From Phaeodactylum tricornutum CCAP 1055/1 (taxonomy: Eukaryota > Bacillariophyta > Bacillariophyceae > Surirellales > Neidiaceae), in NCBI RefSeq assembly GCF_000150955.2, contig NC_011677.1:372001-436000 (forward strand): DNA of 64,000 nucleotides, written 5' to 3'. Shown piece by piece: positions 42,401 to 53,446 of the stretch. Position 1 is the stretch's first letter. The number at the start of each line of letters is the position of its first letter. Under the pieces are notes generated by a model. It was not told the DNA's origin and did no database searches. It saw only the letters and a list, made by a program, of their open reading frames with translations. The translations under genes and the position numbers were made by a program.

Positions 42401-45400
42401 CGTATTCGCTGCGGAAGATCGGTGATGCACAGCTCCTACCTCTTGATGAAGGCCCTGGTTCGGAACGTCTGCAATCGGATTTTCGTACAGTCTTCTATGT
42501 TGAGCGGATGCCCTTTCCCTCAGAATTTGGGCCTCCGCCGCGATACTTGGCGGGAGGCTAGCAAGAAAGTCGTTGTCTGCCGACACTAAAATTTCTTCTC
42601 GGAGATCGGGCCCTACAGAAGCAAGGAAACTTGCCGTATCCATATCCTCAGCCCTGGCAGGATCGGCAGGCGGATCTTGTTGCCCCCTAGCAAGGCGTTC
42701 CTGCTCAATAACTTCCCTTCTCATGTCCTCTGGAAGGGCAGCAAGAACTTCTGGGTCCAATGTGGAACCGTCTAGTTGAGCGACCAGCTCCTGTGCGCCG
42801 TTGTAGTGATCTATGCAATCTTGCTGCATATCCACGGGTAGGCTATTGAACACTTCCATGTCAACATCCGGTGGGCACGAAAGTCCGAGTTCGTTTGTAT
42901 TTGGCGTTACACCTTGCGATGCATCATGGTTGGATGCTTGAGGACGCAAAACTACTGACCGCTCATCCAACATCATTTGGTCTAGAGCTTGAGGTACGTT
43001 ATCGTTTGAAATCCTTTCAGTAGCGCTCGCTCCATTCTGATTCATTGGAACAGTAAGATTCTCGTCCGTATTCTCCCCTGCGTCTCCCTCAGAATCAGAA
43101 GGCGGATCTTCGCCAGTCACTGAACCCTCCGCAGTAGCAGTACCCCCACTTCCTGAGGAGAGACGGAGACCACGGGCCAAAGATGATGCAACCCTGTCTC
43201 CGTCAATACTGGTAATTGGACTATTCGTCCGAATTTCCTCGTGGATATGAGCTTCGCTTACTGCGGGAGTCCCAGTGATGGACCGATCCACATTTGTTTC
43301 GACATGAGAAAAACTTGGATTGCCTTCTACATGTGGGTACAAAGTGCTAATTTCGGATGTAAGCGGTTGGGGCAACCGAGAGGCTTCTTGATTGCCTTCT
43401 TCTCCAGGAGAAGTGGTAGAAGCAGTCGAAGAAAATAAAATAGCTTCTTGAAATGCTGAGCTGAATTGCTCCACTGTTACATCAAAAGGCAAGCCATCGT
43501 CAGTCCAACCGACGGGGCCGCTACTATTGCCAGAAGTCTGTGAAAGGCCTGTGTGGTTCCCGGGCAGGGGGGGACTCGATCTGACAATGTTTCCGTTTGA
43601 CGTGGACATGAGGTAGTTTCCTTGAGCAAAAGACGAGTTGCTCCAATTACCAGGCCTTCGGGTTGTCATCTCACCTCTTCTTGTGGCTCTGATTCCGTGG
43701 GGAAGCAAATCTGACACAAGGGAATTCATTGGAGGAAGATCAATGCCACAGAGAAGCGGATGTAAAGCTTGCTGCGTCCTAGCACTTGCAGCAGATGAAG
43801 GACCGCCCGGAAATAGTTGCAGATCGAGCTGTGAGATGGCTGGAAAACGATCATCTGTATTTGCGCGCAGAGGAGAGACAGTATCATAGCTCCGGTTTCC
43901 TGACGTGACTGAAGGACCACCGAAAACAAACTCCATCGAGCTTCCTTCAGTCATTCTTAGCGTAGTTCCAAAAGCGGAGTATCCAACATCAGGTTGACTT
44001 CGCTGATGCACGTGAGGTAGCGTCCCGAGTACCTCAGGCCTGGAGTTGCCTTCAATACCGACATTCCCACTTCCCCATATTCTGTTTGCAAAAGAATCAT
44101 CGATTCCTGTTCCGTTAACAGTCATGGCTGCCGTCCGACCACGTCGGGAACCTGTTGTAATATTGATACCGAGAGTGCCTTCGATTTCTGCAATCGCTTC
44201 CGAACTTATTTCACCAGTTCTTAGCAACGACCCAATCATTGTTTCTGCAGCATCAATAAACCCCCTCGCGCGTCCGTTTGGATCAACTGCATGTGGTCCT
44301 CCGTTGAGTCGACGACCAAGTCCACCGAGGACCATGCCTCCGAAGCCGGATGACTCTACTCGAGTCCACCCTTCGTCTCCGCCAGGATCTCCACGCTCGG
44401 TCCCGTCATCTTCGACCTCATCAAAATCGTTTTGATCCCCACGTTGACTGTTTTCATAGGGCTCTCCGAAGTCGACGTTCCACTCACCTTCCTCCTCCAC
44501 TTCGTCGCTGCTCACTTCTTCGTCGTCGTCCATATCTGTTGAAAACTCATCGTCGTGACCTGAATCATCCTCGCTTTCGTCGCTGTCGGAAGAAATGGAA
44601 TCGGATTCTTCACTACCGTTGGACCCATCATTCTCCGTCACATCACCTTCCTCAATTTCCATGTCATCCGGGTCTTCTTCGGTTCCGTCATCACGAGCAT
44701 TTCCTTGAACAGCCTCGATGACCGGAAATGAGGCGCCATTATTTTCCCCATCTGATGACATAAGGTCTCCTTGCCGTTCAAAAGACGAACTGCCGGCTCC
44801 GTCTCCTTTTCCACCATCGGGTCGCTCCTCACTATCTTTCGCTGCCTTCAAAGCATCTGTAACTCCTGGTCTTGTCAAAAGCTCCAAGGGAAGCAAGAGA
44901 CTGGCGCATACATCCGAAGCCATGGGACTTGAAAGATTTACACGGTGCATTGAATACATCAACCCGTGTGCTACACCATGTTCCAGCATTAGCTTCACAT
45001 TGTCAATGTTCAGTGAATTTATAGTGTCAACCATTTTTCCATTACTTCTGGGCGCAGCTAGTCCTTGGCAGAGTTCGCCCCATACGGTAAGGGCGTGGAG
45101 CTCAGTTTTTGGAATAGGAGCCTTTTGGGGGCATTCAGATTTCAGTTCATCTTCCACACCCTCGGCTCCATGCCCGAGCCGACCCCCACTTAAGGCAAAC
45201 ACTAATTCAGAAACAACGCGTTTCCTTCCTTCTCCAGGGCGCGCAACAAGAGCAACAAGGACTCTTGCAGACGTCTGCGATAACTTCGCTACCTGATAGG
45301 CCTTTTGTTTTTTGTCAACAATGGATTCCATTTCAAAATAGTCACCGTCTTGTCGACGCTCCCAGATGGTTGGATCATTCTTGATTGACCATCGGTCTTG

Positions 45401-48400
45401 AGGAAGAAGTTTGTGGAGCAGAAAACTCACGAAAGTTCTCGCCGGTGAAGGCAAACCCGATAAGGCATGGGCGAAGGACCCCGGTAGTCCGTTCCTATAA
45501 ACTCTGTGTTTCGCCTTGTGCGGTCGATAATTGTGTACTGAAGAAGCACATGCGGGGACTGCCAGAATCAAGTCCGCTAAAATTTCAAGCAAGTCGCCGG
45601 CCCAGAGAAACCGAGTCTGCCGAATTGGATCATGAGATAAAGCCCCACCTTCCGTCAACACCATCACCTCCGTGATCAGCAGGAAAGTAATACGATTTGC
45701 TGGTGATGAGCTGGCGGACGAGATTGTCGGTTTAAGAGGCTCATGCTTTCCTCTTCTCGATTGTTTCGACACGTTTCCTCGTTTTGTTAGTTTGTGTGTA
45801 GTCTTTTCCTTCGAGATTCCGCCTGAGGACTTTCTTGGGCGAGTGCTCGGATGACTCAATCTGGTTGCCCCGGCTTCGGTTTCAATACTCAAAGGCCTCA
45901 CGATGTCATTTAATAATGCCTTGTACATATCTTTCTCTTTAGCAGAAAGAAGCACAACAACACCTGCCTCGGAAGATTTGTTTTCGACCTTCACAGAAAT
46001 TGCCATTGCTCGCAAAAATGAAATAGGCTCGCGGCAGAGAAGCGGTGTGATCGAGTCGATAAAGGAAGAGAGTGGTGCTGAGACTCTTTGACTCTCCCGA
46101 GAACCGCCTTGATGCATGGAATGCAATTTAGTCACTGTGCTCCGTATCTCAGTTTCCATCGATGCCTGTAGTGTAAACTCATCCTCAAGCAACCGACGCA
46201 ACAAAATTGTAACTAGACCTGCGCTTCCAGTAAATCTGCATTCTTTTGGAAGGTTGAGAACTGATTCCGCAAAGCCCAGACGCAAACACGTTGAAGAATT
46301 TTTGGGAGATCGAACCATGCGAAGAAGTAACAAAAGAGAGGCATGTGTGACACCAGGGGGCGCGCCACGGTCCAAAGCGGTACACCGTCGTGATCCAATC
46401 AGTAAGTTGCACAAATTGAGGCAATCATCTATGGCCTCGCTCGGTAGCAAAGGAAGATATGCAGGGACCAAGGAGGGAATATCTTGCCCCCTTTTATCCG
46501 TTGAACTCGTTTTGGGGTCGGTTGATTGGCTTTGAAACGGAGTATCTGAAAAAATTCTTCTAGCTACGATGGACATGAACTCGGACTGAGACCGGTGTTC
46601 ATGACGGACACGTTGGAGTTCATTTCCATGATCTAGCTCGTTTGGCTCGGAAGAGTTAAGGTCAGCAAAAGCAACAATAGGCTGTGCCATGATGTCAAGA
46701 AGTAAGACAGCAGGAGCCAGCCACATCGGCCAAGTAGCATCACTCCTACTGTTGGCCGCATTAGCTTCTGCAACTCCAAGTGTGCAAGAGAGCAAAGGCC
46801 CAATTAAACTCTTTTCGAGGATCAATACCCTGGCTCTAGGTAAAGCTCGAGCAAAAAGAACTGTTGCATGGCAAAGGACAGCGATACTGGATTCGTTGGT
46901 ATCGTCAATACTGTACTTTTTGATCAGATCGATTTCGATGCATGTAATGCGGCAAACAATTTCATCAAGAATCCGCGATACGATACAAGCACGGTCCTCA
47001 GGAAACCGATTTGCTGCATCAAGGAGAAAGGATGCTACCACAACAGTCTGAGCTTCAAGATCGCCATCACCTTCGCCATGCTTCGGTATCTTACTTATGG
47101 GCATTTTGGTAAGAATATCGCAACACACATTTAAAATCGACTTCTTCCAAGTCTTCAATTCATGGCTGACAAATGCGGTACCAACGTCTTCAGAAGAATT
47201 CTGTTCCATTTCCAAGCTATCCTCAGGGTAGCAACTGTTTTGAGACGGTATAGTAGATCTATTCTCAGCATTCATGGAGCCATTTTGGTCAACTTCAAGC
47301 TGGGAAGTCGTCGCTTGCTGGAGTGCAGCTCTTTGCCTCTCGCGCTCCTCACGTCCGACTCGCCGCCTTTCAACAGTTGATGGACTCGGAGGTGGATGCG
47401 ACAACGCATATTCCATTGCGACCTCCACACGATTGCTTCTCACGGATTCCAGTGCATCCACCGCGTGCTCACCTGTGAAACCCATTTCTGTCAATCTCAA
47501 TATGGCCTCATCGCTAGCTTCAAAACTGTCTTCATCAAGGTTTTGCCCATCTACAGACGGGCGTGCCCTTTCTCTCAACCAGTCTCGGAGGCGAGTTCCT
47601 CCACTTCGCGAATCTCCTGAACTACTATGACTGGAAACGTTCTTCGAAAGCTTCGAAATATCTTCCAGTGCGACCAGTATTTCTCCGATCAAATTGGTTA
47701 CGGGATGCACTAAATATGGTGGAGTCTTGGGAAACAGCGCATCAGACCAGAGCTCACGGACGACGTAGGAGACTGTTGTTTGCAAGACTCGCCAAATATC
47801 TTCGGGTTGAAAGAAGTTGTCCAACTTTCCACTTTTTGAAAAGGCAATGTGACTATCATCTAATCCAACAAGAGTCGAGATGTCTTTCAATTTAATTCGA
47901 CTCAGCACCGACACGACTGGAGAGGTCGATACCGGAGTGACGAGGAGCCTCCGAAGCAACGAGATCGCCGGCGGAAAACTGGCCGCTACCCATCGCGATA
48001 CTTTCTGTGGCGGAGCGCAAAGTGGGGCGCTGCTCTCGTTCATTCTATTACAGAGCGATTCTCCCAACGAGCGAGAATCCAAGTCCGTCAAACTAAAGCG
48101 GAGGACAAAAGAAGCAGCCTCCAATAATCCAAAAGAACTTTCGATTTCCATCATATCTGCCGATCCAACCGCAGATGCCATCCGGCGTGATGTGGCATGC
48201 ATTATAGAATCTGAATGGAGCAGATTGACGAGAAGAGAAAAATTAAGTGCTCTTCGCTCTCTCTTTTCGTCAAACAGGCAACTTTGAGCTTGAGAGAGCA
48301 TACATCCAAGATACATTGCTGCGGCTGCATGCGAGGGGTCAGGCCTGTAGCCATCACCAGCGACTCTGAATTGATGGACCGCTTCACGAACGGGAGTAAT

Positions 48401-51400
48401 ATTAAGTGACCTTTTCAGATGTAACGACAATAGCTTCGTAGTCGTCGAAACATGAGATCCTTGCGTACCGCTGTCAAATGAAATCGCTCCCGGCGTTAGT
48501 GTTCGAATACTCTGGACGATCACCCTCGAAACAGCTAAGTACAGATCCGAAAAGCTGATTTGAAGCCTCGCGAGTATGCCTGTCGCGACGGTCCTGACAT
48601 CGGGAACGGCTGCTTCCAATCGCTTTGTCGGTCCCGCTTCATTGTCCATGGTGTTTTCATTTGTGCTTAGCCACATGCCAACAATCTCAGCAATAGGCTC
48701 ACGACCATGACCTCGAGTCATCTCTGAAACCCACCCTCTAGTCGTTCTATAACGAAGTATGCCCGACGAGTTGACACATCGATCGAACGATTCCACTACT
48801 TCTCCCATTTCCATATTTCCAACTGTAGCACAGGAATCGATCTCGATACCATCACGAACAACGGCACCTTCAGGACAAACAATTCGCAGTCGGAAGCGTA
48901 ATCGAGGCGATTTTGTGATTTGTCGCATCCTTTCCCTTTCTTCGAATCCAGGTACTGTCCTAACACGACAGACGTCATAGAAACAGGACTGGTGCATATC
49001 TGACAACCGACCGAAGATTTTCGTAAAGTTCTCGGAAGAAATTTCTGTTTTCCATTCCTTTTCTCGTTTGCCCCAGCCTGTACCAGATTCCTGGCTTTTG
49101 TGGCATGCCGATTTGAGAGCAGTGGCAAGAAGGCTAGTGAGCCATTGGATATTAGTAACGTCGATCAAATAATTTGAAACGAGAAGAGCTTGACGGATCG
49201 AGACAGGAGAGTCATCGAATTGGTATACGGGAACTTGCGGAAAACAATCAAGACAAAACACAGTATCCTCTTGGGATAGTAAGTTGCGCTCATTTTGCTC
49301 GGCACTGTCGAGTGCATCGTTTATTGCCTCCATTAAAGCACGAAAAAGTTGCAAAGAGTCGTATCGAAATTCAATGCACTTGAACGCAACAGACAAAGAG
49401 TCTTCGATTGTAGAATGGTGTAAGGTGCTAACTGATGGAGAGCTTAGGCCACTAGCATGAGTGAGGAACTGAAATCCTCCAGGCAAAGAAGCAGGAAATA
49501 ATTGCATCAATGCGACTAGACCTCCCGAGTTGACGAATGGTTCACAGTGCCCATCGTTGTGAAGAAGCTGTTCGAGGAGCTGTCCAAAATTGAGCACGTA
49601 CTGCATAAGGCATGAACGTTCATCTTCTAATCCCCTGTCTGGAAGCGGCGATGTCGACAAGAAAAAAAACTGGTTCTCTCGTTTCTTCAGATCCTCGGCG
49701 TACATAACAACGTCTTTCATTGCGTTCGCAACCGCTTCCATAACAAGTGGCTTCAACCGTTCAACGTGTCGCATAAGCTCATCCAGTCCAGTTCCGATTA
49801 TTCCAGTGATCTCATTTAACAGGCATCGGCTTTTCGGCATCGCATAATTTGGATGGTAAAATATGCGCATAAGAGACGGAAACGGATTTATTTCGTAAAT
49901 GACTTTGGCCCCGTCTTCTGTCAGCGACAACGCTGACAAGACATTGGGAACAGCCATAACCAATTCAGGGACAGGAGGTAAAACTGGCTCGTAAGTATCC
50001 GTACTATCTCCCGCTTTCACCCTTCGCCCGACTACCATACTGAGGAACGATTTCGCAATACCGGATTCATGGATGTAGCTGACTACGTGAGGGTCACTAT
50101 TCATGACGTCCGAAAGCAGGGTAGCAGTTAGAGATGCCACGTGTCCGCCATACGAGCTAACATGCTCCATGACATGGATCAGTGCCCGAGTGAGTCCTTC
50201 CTGCCGAATTTGTGCACCACCAGATGGATTTGTGGCAGAAGTCGATGCTGTTGACTCTTGATGAAACACAACGGTCAAGTAAGTGATGATACTAAAAAGC
50301 AGTCCTCGCTGAGAAGACCGAATCTTGGTATCAAACTCGGATACAAACGTCTGGGTATGCTCCAATTCCTCCCTTTCGCTTTTTTGCTGGCCTCTCGAGA
50401 GCATGTCCGGCCCGGTCGTAACGATTTCTCCCGACAACCGACCTGACAAAACTTCGACACCACGCAGATCGTGGAAAGCTGTCAACGCATTTCCGTGCGT
50501 AACAATCGCTCCCTCTAAGATCTGCACAGCTTGTGCAAGCACAAATCGAAGCAACGAGTAAACGCGGAGAATCTCTTGAGTGGAGCAATTCGAAGAGTCT
50601 GGCAGCAGCCGTTGTATAGTGCGATCCAAGTCATGAGCCACGGTCGCCAGGAGAGCCGGGATTAGGCCGCAGTCAGTGAGTGCAGCAGTACCGGTCGGTG
50701 TCGAAACGATTGTTGACGTCAATGTCAAAAGATTGTCGACAAACTCCAACGTTCGCTCCACTTGCACAATTCTTGGTGGCAGGGGTTCCATCGTCGCTTC
50801 CACAAAAGCCATACCTACATCAAGCATCGTAGCATCGTCCAAGTCTTCTGGTTCAATCTCTGGAAGAATAGATTCATGCCCTGGAGAGTCTAGCGAAGCA
50901 AGCGAGTATCGAAGAAGTGTCGGCAACAACCCCAAGTAATAGCCTTTCCCAATGCCAAGTTCTGCCAGCACGGTCGAAAGTCGAGCACTTCCGGAAAGCG
51001 CCCCAGTCGATCCGTCCCTACGAGCCACCAAAGCCGCCAAAGATTCCACCGCTAGCATTCGTATAGTATATGGTACAGGCTGACATGATGACAGACAAGT
51101 GATAGCATCTCTTTGCAACGGAGAGTTGGTCTCTGTCGCCCTTCCCGACGCAGCGGCGATGTTGGCGGAACTAACAGTCGGTCGAAGTAGATCAACAATC
51201 TCCACACAGAGTTCCGGTTGAGCTTGAAAATACCCATTCATGACTTCTTGTGAAGGATGCGCGTGTAAAATGGTCGTGAGAGCTCTGAGTCGCCGCTCAA
51301 CGGCGCCGATTCGAGCGGCCTGGGAATGAAAGGAGCGAGCCAGACGAATGTCGGCTAACAAAGGAAAAAGACGATCAGATGGAATCTTGTCCATTCCCCC

Positions 51401-52440
51401 CGCCCTTTCCAGAACGAGGTAGTAGAGTTCTGCTGTAGATTTGGTTTCTTTGCGCGGAATCTTTCCGATCCGTCGTTTCTTGGAAACTTGATCACTTTCC
51501 GCAGTCAAGGCATCGCTGGTACTATCCATGCTTATTTCAGCGCTTCCTCCTACCATAATATCCGATTCGTTTAAATATATACGAACCATTTGCGACTCCT
51601 CATTCACTTCGTTTTGAGACTCTCTGCTGTAGTAGCAAACACTTAGTCGGCCTGCTTCTCCCGGTAAAGAACCCTGACCATGGACTGAGTCATCGGCTTT
51701 TATAACGCTCCACAAGCCGAGTCCCATAGCACGAGTTCCCCAGCCTCTGGCTATGGCGGTCAACCGCGAGTGCGAAGGCATCTTTGCGTTGTGCAAGGTG
51801 GTCGTGTGCTGCTGTACTTCGGGCGCTTGCTGCTTATGTAAGGCGGGTGGCAGCGACAGTGCCAGCAGCGCCGTCAAGGCCAAATCGGAGGTTTCATCGT
51901 CCGCCGCAGCCAGCAAATCAACGAGTTCCTCGGCCGAATTAAAAATTGATTTGCTGGTGGAGTTCCGCAACAAACCTTCAAGGAAACGGAGAAGGATGTA
52001 CAGATGGGGGTAACAAGAGGCCGGTACAGAGTCTACATCGGTGAGAGATCTAGCCGAAGATGAAAGCGCTTTCGGTTGCCCGCGCCTGCGCTCCACAGGA
52101 TTGACAAGTAGCATCGACGGATATGTTTTCATGTAATGACACAGGGCGGCGTCGATCACGTTAAGCGGATAAATCCAGTCGTGCAAGTCAACCTATGCGG
52201 GGAAAGCCATTTGTGAGAGATGCACCTCGGTGAGTCTTCGAACCCCCGTTTTCTTTTCGTAAATACCTGTTCTTCAAAAACCCAGGTCTGATAGGGGCGA
52301 AGCAAATCGCTTAATGAATTCAGACTGTTGGCTATCTGTCCTGAATCAATTGCATGCATATTCTCGATCAACTTCTGCAGTCGCAAATCGTCCAACACCT
52401 GCGGCGTAATGCCCGTCGCCGTAGCCAAAGTCGGTGCCAT
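39497..52440 (-). CDS. giant HECT E3 ubiquitin ligase, HUWE1/Tom1/UPL1 type
   Basis: Exon 1 is 52267-52440 and exon 2 is 39497-52192, with a 74-bp phase-0 intron, giving about 4,289 residues. The N-terminal half is armadillo-like helices of the DUF908/DUF913 type. A UBA domain lies near 1610-1655 (LRLTEMGFTGEHAVDALE). A highly acidic stretch spans about 2555-2645. Ubiquitin-binding UBM-like repeats lie at about 3155-3270 (TLDPEVLAALPEDMRREVIE; DNDFLASLPPSIAAEAQIL). The HECT domain fills the last 345 residues (EGVDAGGLSREFF to GFLFA), with catalytic Cys in SAHTCFNSLDLPPYS (codon 39599-39601). This order matches HUWE1, yeast Tom1 and plant UPL1/2, which ubiquitinate histones, ribosomal and cell-cycle proteins. 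A T-rich acceptor-like site just upstream of 52440 suggests a 5' UTR intron. An upstream in-frame ATG at 52506 is less likely. Confidence 0.95.
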
Positions 52441-53230
52441 GATCGGAAACGAGGTGTCCAAACTGCTGAAAAAGAAAGAATCGTAAGACTTTATCCAACA
52501 TAGCATGCACGCAAATTATATGCTTTGTTTCAAAGCCACAGTGCCTTACAAACTTTCAAACAACGAGTGGGAAGAAACGATTCAACGAATTCTGACAAAA
52601 GGAGTTGTAGTGGAAAGTAAGACAATAGCAAGCGGCAAAGTCCTAGTCGCTCTCTGATTTAGCTAGCGATGCGCTCTTTGTTAGATCGTCGGTATGGATC
52701 CAAAGACAAAAGAGGATCTCGCGGGAAAGTAATAGTGGAATCGACTTGTGCCGCTTATACGTCGCGTCGGTCTAGCGTGGAATAGATGAAAATCGTTTTA
52801 CACTAATGTAACGCGCTGTTGTTTCCATCCGTGTCTCTATTACGCAGAGAGACGGGAGCGGAAATGATCGATTGGACTCCGAGAAGATGGTACCATAGAG
52901 TCGAAGCCAAAAGTCTGAAATTCCCTCAATCAATAAACGAAGGTGACGTAGAATGCGACCATGTTAAGTAAAATAAAGTTACATCCTGTCTGGATTGATA
53001 ATATATAGGATTTTCGCGCTAGTAGTGAATTTTTTGAGCCCCCAAAAAATCTAGCGTAGCGAAGGTCTTACTTCGCTATTCGGAACAGTTTATGGAAGAT
53101 GAACCAAAAGACGCGAATACTAAAGCATTGACTATAAAGAGATCTCCGAATGATCGAGCAGCAAAGAAATCCAGTTGGAAAGCGTAAAATAGTGGGTACG
53201 CGAATTTTTGAAGTTCTACCAAAGCAAAAA
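52441..53230. other. intergenic region upstream of the HECT gene
   Basis: No protein gene. It contains the likely 5' UTR intron acceptor of the HECT gene and, beyond it, unremarkable sequence up to the T-run that ends the 5S-like gene. The sequence 53033-53060 is rich in short A/C runs. Confidence 0.4.
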
Positions 53231-53231
53231 A
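53226..53231 (-). terminator. polymerase III T-run after the 5S-like gene
   Basis: Six T on the minus strand immediately after the GTGTTG end of the 5S-like sequence. Confidence 0.6.
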
Positions 53232-53346
53232 CAACACTCGGGATTCCAACGTGGTCCCCCACCGAAGTACTAACCGAGCCCGACGATGCTAAACTTCGCT
53301 GAGCAGACGGGAAGCGGTCATTCCTGAAACAGTAGCTGATTTGTAA
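53231..53346 (-). rRNA. 5S rRNA gene (or 5S-like copy)
   Basis: Read on the minus strand, most of the segment follows eukaryotic 5S rRNA: a CCCGTCTGCTCAGCGAAG block, TTTAGC in place of box C (T)AAGC, GTCGGGCTCGGTTAGTACTT, GGTGGGGGACCACG and AATCCCGAGTGTTG. A run of six T (53226-53231) follows directly, as for RNA polymerase III termination. The 5' part fits less well: the loop A region reads CTACTG and helix I pairs only partly with the 3' end. So the 5' end is uncertain by several bases and the copy could be diverged. It stands alone, not in a tandem array, and is divergent from the next gene. Confidence 0.72.
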
Positions 53347-53396
53347 ATATAAATAATACAACAACGTCAATCTACCTTAAATGTATATTTCGATAC

Positions 53397-53405
53397 TGAC
53401 AGTGA
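53397..53405. promoter_or_regulatory. TGACAGTGA motif ahead of the methyltransferase fusion
   Basis: Match 42 bp upstream of ATG 53447 but downstream of an alternative in-frame ATG at 53381. If the motif marks the start of the transcript, 53447 is the start codon. Confidence 0.35.
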
Positions 53406-53446
53406 ATGGTGATGATTCCCTGTCCGTTCATAGGCTTCAAAATGTT

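Noticed and set aside
53068-53370. A 100-codon minus-strand frame
   Set aside because: It runs through the 5S-like gene and has no protein-like features.
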